Shown: in pieces, positions 5,241-7,231 of the stretch | How the letters are laid out: each line of letters starts with the position of its first letter | Position numbering within the stretch: the first letter of the stretch is position 1 | Assembly (NCBI GenBank): GCA_013298415.1 | Contig: JAAFHN010000125.1 | Span: forward strand, 1 to 7,231 | Length of the DNA stretch: 7,231 nt | Direction: 5' to 3' | From: Comamonadaceae bacterium | GTDB lineage: Bacteria > Pseudomonadota > Gammaproteobacteria > Burkholderiales > Burkholderiaceae_C | Made by a program: the position numbers and the translations under genes | The notes under the pieces: model-generated | Told to the model about the DNA's origin: nothing | Databases searched by the model: none | Seen by the model: only the letters and a program-made list of their open reading frames with translations

Positions 5241-5456
5241 TCAAGCCACCGTCACCACCCATTTCACAAAAAACATCAATGCAATCACAAACGCAAAGCA
5301 AGCGGCAATGCCAACCGCCACGATGTGAAACGGGTTCAAGCGCTGCACATCAGCTGCAAACGCATCGCCGCGCCGCACGCCAAAAAACGACCAGAGCACA
5401 GCGGAGAGCGTGACCCAGAAGCTGGGCTTGCGGTCGAGCAGGGGCTGGTCTTTCAA
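5241..5456 (-). CDS. DUF2970 small membrane protein, TTG start
   Basis: This 71-residue protein has a motif VLWSFFGVRRGDAF at about 20-33, followed by one C-terminal membrane helix (about 46-67). That is the pattern of the DUF2970 family seen between ctaG and ctaE in betaproteobacteria. Its biochemical role is unknown; a link to oxidase assembly rests on this conserved position. The start is a TTG that shares TTGA with the ctaG stop, and there is no usable ATG before residue 61, after most of the domain. Translation therefore probably depends on ribosomes finishing ctaG. A GGGGTGG stretch upstream could act as a weak Shine-Dalgarno sequence. Confidence 0.88.
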   Translation of the reverse strand: MKDQPLLDRKPSFWVTLSAVLWSFFGVRRGDAFAADVQRLNPFHIVAVGIAACFAFVIALMFFVKWVVTVA

Positions 5457-6094
5457 AGCGCCACCCCTGCTTTGGCGTCCACCGCTTTGGCGGCTGCCGT
5501 GGCGCTTTTGGGCGCGGGGGGCACCTTGCCGCCCACCTCAAAGAAGGTGTAAGACAGGGTGATGGTTGTCACGTCTTTGGGCAGCTTGGGATCGATCACG
5601 AAGGCCACCGGCCATTCTTTCTTCTCGCCAGGCTGCAGCTTGTACTCGTTGAAGCAAAAGCACTCGAGCTTGTTGAAATGCGCGGCAGATTGCTTGGGCG
5701 CGTAGCTGGGAATGGCTTGTGCGGCCATCACACGGTTTTGCACGTTTTGAAACTCGTACATCACCGTTGCCAGCTCGCCAGGATGCACTTGCAAGCTGCG
5801 CTTTTCAGGCTTGAAATCCCAGGGCCCGCGCACGTTGGCATCGAACTCGACGGTGATGAGGCGCGTGCGATCCACTTGCGTGTTGGCCGCAGCTTTGCTG
5901 GTGGCTCCAGGGATTTGCTTGTCGCCAGCAGCCAGCACATTGATGCCCAGTGCATTGCAAATCGCGCGGTAAATCGGCACGAGCGCGTAGCCAAAGCCAA
6001 ACATGCCCATGCAGACCACGAGCAACTTCATCACCATCTGCGCATTGGCCATGCGCAGGCGTTGAATCCAAGTGCGTTGCACAGGGGGGTTCAT
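5453..6094 (-). CDS. ctaG: cytochrome c oxidase assembly protein CtaG/Cox11
   Basis: Cox11 delivers copper to the Cu_B centre of subunit I. This 213-residue protein has one N-terminal membrane helix (about 22-41) followed by PIYRAICNALG, with the conserved juxtamembrane C46. A periplasmic Ig-like domain then carries FDANVRGPWDF, the copper-binding ECFCFNEYKL (C145, C147) and a late LSYTFFEV strand. The C-terminal tail is Ala/Lys-rich. The frame is open to a Met at 6157, but the ATG at 6094 is chosen. It has AAGGG 8 bases upstream, gives the standard short basic N-terminus, and avoids overlapping the 39-residue gene, which ends 4 bases before it. The stop shares TTGA with the DUF2970 gene start. 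The family's usual length is about 180-210 residues. Confidence 0.96.
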   Translation of the reverse strand: MNPPVQRTWIQRLRMANAQMVMKLLVVCMGMFGFGYALVPIYRAICNALGINVLAAGDKQIPGATSKAAANTQVDRTRLITVEFDANVRGPWDFKPEKRSLQVHPGELATVMYEFQNVQNRVMAAQAIPSYAPKQSAAHFNKLECFCFNEYKLQPGEKKEWPVAFVIDPKLPKDVTTITLSYTFFEVGGKVPPAPKSATAAAKAVDAKAGVAL

Positions 6095-6098
6095 GCGA

Positions 6099-6218
6099 TC
6101 AGCCCTTGCCCAGCAGCGTGAGCTTGACCACAAAGCCGAGCAAAAACACGAGCGCAACCGAAGCCAGGATCAGGCCTGTGCGCAGGTTTTGGCGTTTTTG
6201 CTCTGGAGTCAGGGCCAT
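6099..6218 (-). CDS. 39-residue cytochrome oxidase small assembly protein
   Basis: A short frame lies between ctaD and ctaG on the same strand. It starts MALTPEQKRQNLRTGLILAS, continues as one hydrophobic helix (about 15-31) and ends KLTLLGKG before TGA. The polar, basic N-terminus followed by one helix and the fixed place between ctaD and ctaG match a tiny protein annotated in betaproteobacteria as cytochrome oxidase small assembly protein. The function is inferred from position only. It ends 4 bases before the ctaG ATG and contains the ctaG ribosome binding site (6103-6107). Its own Shine-Dalgarno sequence is poor. The gene is below the size many gene finders report. Confidence 0.85.
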   Translation of the reverse strand: MALTPEQKRQNLRTGLILASVALVFLLGFVVKLTLLGKG

Positions 6219-6269
6219 GTTGGGGGCTTGGGATCAGGGGCTGGAGATGAGGGCGAGCGTGGATCCGTT

Positions 6270-7231
6270 TTAGCCGATCACGCGGGTTGCGCTTGCGTCC
6301 AGCTTGGGCGGGTTTTCATAGGTGTGGAAGGGCGCGGGTGAGGGCACTTCCCACTCCAAGCCTTCTGCGGCTTCCCAAGGTTTTTGCGGGGCTTTCTCGC
6401 CCTTGCCCATCATCGTGGGCAGCACGATGAAGAGGAAGAAATACACCTGAGCGATGCCGAATGCAAACGCGCCCACAGAGGCAATCGCGTTGAAGTCAGC
6501 GAACTGCATCGGGTAGTCGGCATAGCGGCGTGGCATGCCTGCAAGGCCCAAGAAGTGCATCGGGAAGAAGGTCACGTTGAACGCGATCAGGCTCCACCAA
6601 AAGTGAATCTTGCCGCGCGTTTCGTTGTACATCACGCCAGTCCACTTCGGTGCCCAGTAGTAGTAGCCGGCGAAGAGCGCGTAGAGCGAGCCAGCAACCA
6701 ACACATAGTGGAAGTGGGCAACCACGTAATAGGTGTCTTGCAGCTGAATGTCCACCGGGGCCATCGAAAGGATCAGGCCGGTGAAGCCGCCGAAGGTGAA
6801 CACGAAGATGAAACCCACTGCGAAAAGCATCGGGGTTTCAAAGGTCATGCTGCCACGCCACATGGTGGCCACCCAGTTGAAAATCTTCACGCCTGTCGGC
6901 ACCGCAATCAGCATGGTGGCGTACATGAAAAAGAGCTGGCCAGTCACAGGCATGCCGGTCGTGAACATGTGGTGCGCCCACACGATGAAGCTCAAAATCG
7001 CAATCGAGGCAGTGGCGTACACCATGGAGGCGTAGCCAAACAAGCGCTTGCGTGCGAAGGCCGGGATGATCTGGCTCACGATGCCAAACGCCGGCAAAAT
7101 CATGATGTACACCTCGGGGTGGCCGAAGAACCAGAAGATGTGCTGGTACATCACCGGGTCGCCGCCGCCCGCGGGGTTGAAGAAGCTGGTGCCGAAATGG
7201 CGGTCGGTCAGCGTCATCGTGATAGCACCTG
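6270..7231 (-). CDS. ctaD: cytochrome c oxidase subunit I, 3' part
   Basis: The C-terminal 319 residues of the catalytic subunit are visible; roughly 215 N-terminal residues lie beyond the right edge. The frame is open to the edge (GAIT before MTLTDRHFGT), so the Met at 7217 is internal, not the start. Numbering from that Met, H33 and Y37 in WFFGHPEVY form the Cu_B ligand and cross-linked Tyr, H82/H83 are the other Cu_B ligands, and K111 in PTGVKIFNW is the K-channel lysine. H168 and H170 in VVAHFHYVL bind heme a3 and heme a. These identify a heme-copper oxidase with the type-A GHPEVY signature. The acidic D-channel residues fall outside the window. Subunit II (ctaC) is expected upstream. After the stop, 51 bases with no visible terminator separate it from the small assembly gene, so cotranscription is likely. 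Confidence 0.98.
   Translation of the reverse strand, partial: GAITMTLTDRHFGTSFFNPAGGGDPVMYQHIFWFFGHPEVYIMILPAFGIVSQIIPAFARKRLFGYASMVYATASIAILSFIVWAHHMFTTGMPVTGQLFFMYATMLIAVPTGVKIFNWVATMWRGSMTFETPMLFAVGFIFVFTFGGFTGLILSMAPVDIQLQDTYYVVAHFHYVLVAGSLYALFAGYYYWAPKWTGVMYNETRGKIHFWWSLIAFNVTFFPMHFLGLAGMPRRYADYPMQFADFNAIASVGAFAFGIAQVYFFLFIVLPTMMGKGEKAPQKPWEAAEGLEWEVPSPAPFHTYENPPKLDASATRVIG

Noticed and set aside
4652..5413. 253-codon plus-strand frame opposite ctaE and the DUF2970 gene
   Set aside because: Antisense to subunit III; low-complexity Gln, Arg and His composition; no membrane helices or motif.
6095..6157. Upstream extension of ctaG to an ATG at 6157
   Set aside because: It would overlap the 39-residue gene and add a Cys/Arg/Ser-rich leader. 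The ATG at 6094 has AAGGG at good spacing.
7215..7217. ATG at 7217 as the start of ctaD
   Set aside because: The frame continues to the edge as GAIT, which fits the subunit I core, and about 215 catalytic N-terminal residues must lie upstream.

Overview
The window is GC-rich DNA that reads as the aa3-type cytochrome c oxidase locus of a betaproteobacterium. Burkholderiales, and probably Comamonadaceae, is the best guess. That rests on protein resemblance and on gene order: ctaD, a 39-residue assembly protein, ctaG, a DUF2970 gene, ctaE, a DUF2909 gene on the opposite strand, SURF1, an Sco-like protein, ctaA, ctaB. The assignment comes from recognition of families, not from a database search.

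Right half (7231 down to 4307, minus strand): the oxidase structural and copper-insertion genes. In transcription order these are the 3' part of ctaD (subunit I), a tiny membrane assembly protein that is easy to miss (6099-6218), ctaG/Cox11 (Cu_B insertion), a short DUF2970 membrane protein starting on TTG inside the ctaG stop, and ctaE (subunit III). A strong palindromic terminator at 4257-4285 closes this unit. It also closes the short DUF2909 gene that converges on it from the plus strand.

Left half (3978 down to 203, minus strand): an assembly and heme A operon in which three junctions are overlapped or nearly so. SURF1 and the Sco-like protein share ATGA, a 7-base gap separates the latter from ctaA, and ctaA and ctaB share ATGA. 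CtaB makes heme O from heme B and CtaA converts heme O to heme A. SURF1 and the Sco-like thioredoxin-fold protein are expected to help insert heme a and copper. Beyond ctaB the left edge holds the start of a RelE/ParE-family toxin gene that appears frameshifted.

The most unusual features lie inside conserved genes. The cytoplasmic linker of CtaA is enlarged by about 45-50 residues. It contains a 60-base imperfect palindrome resembling a dispersed proteobacterial repeat, plus a neighbouring AT-rich piece. That AT-rich piece aligns without gaps (31 of 46 bases) to an AT-rich piece inside SURF1, in the opposite orientation. Both genes stay open, so these look like in-frame repeat insertions that became protein. 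I found no tRNA, rRNA, CRISPR array, transposase or integrase. No stretch longer than 300 bases lacks a gene.
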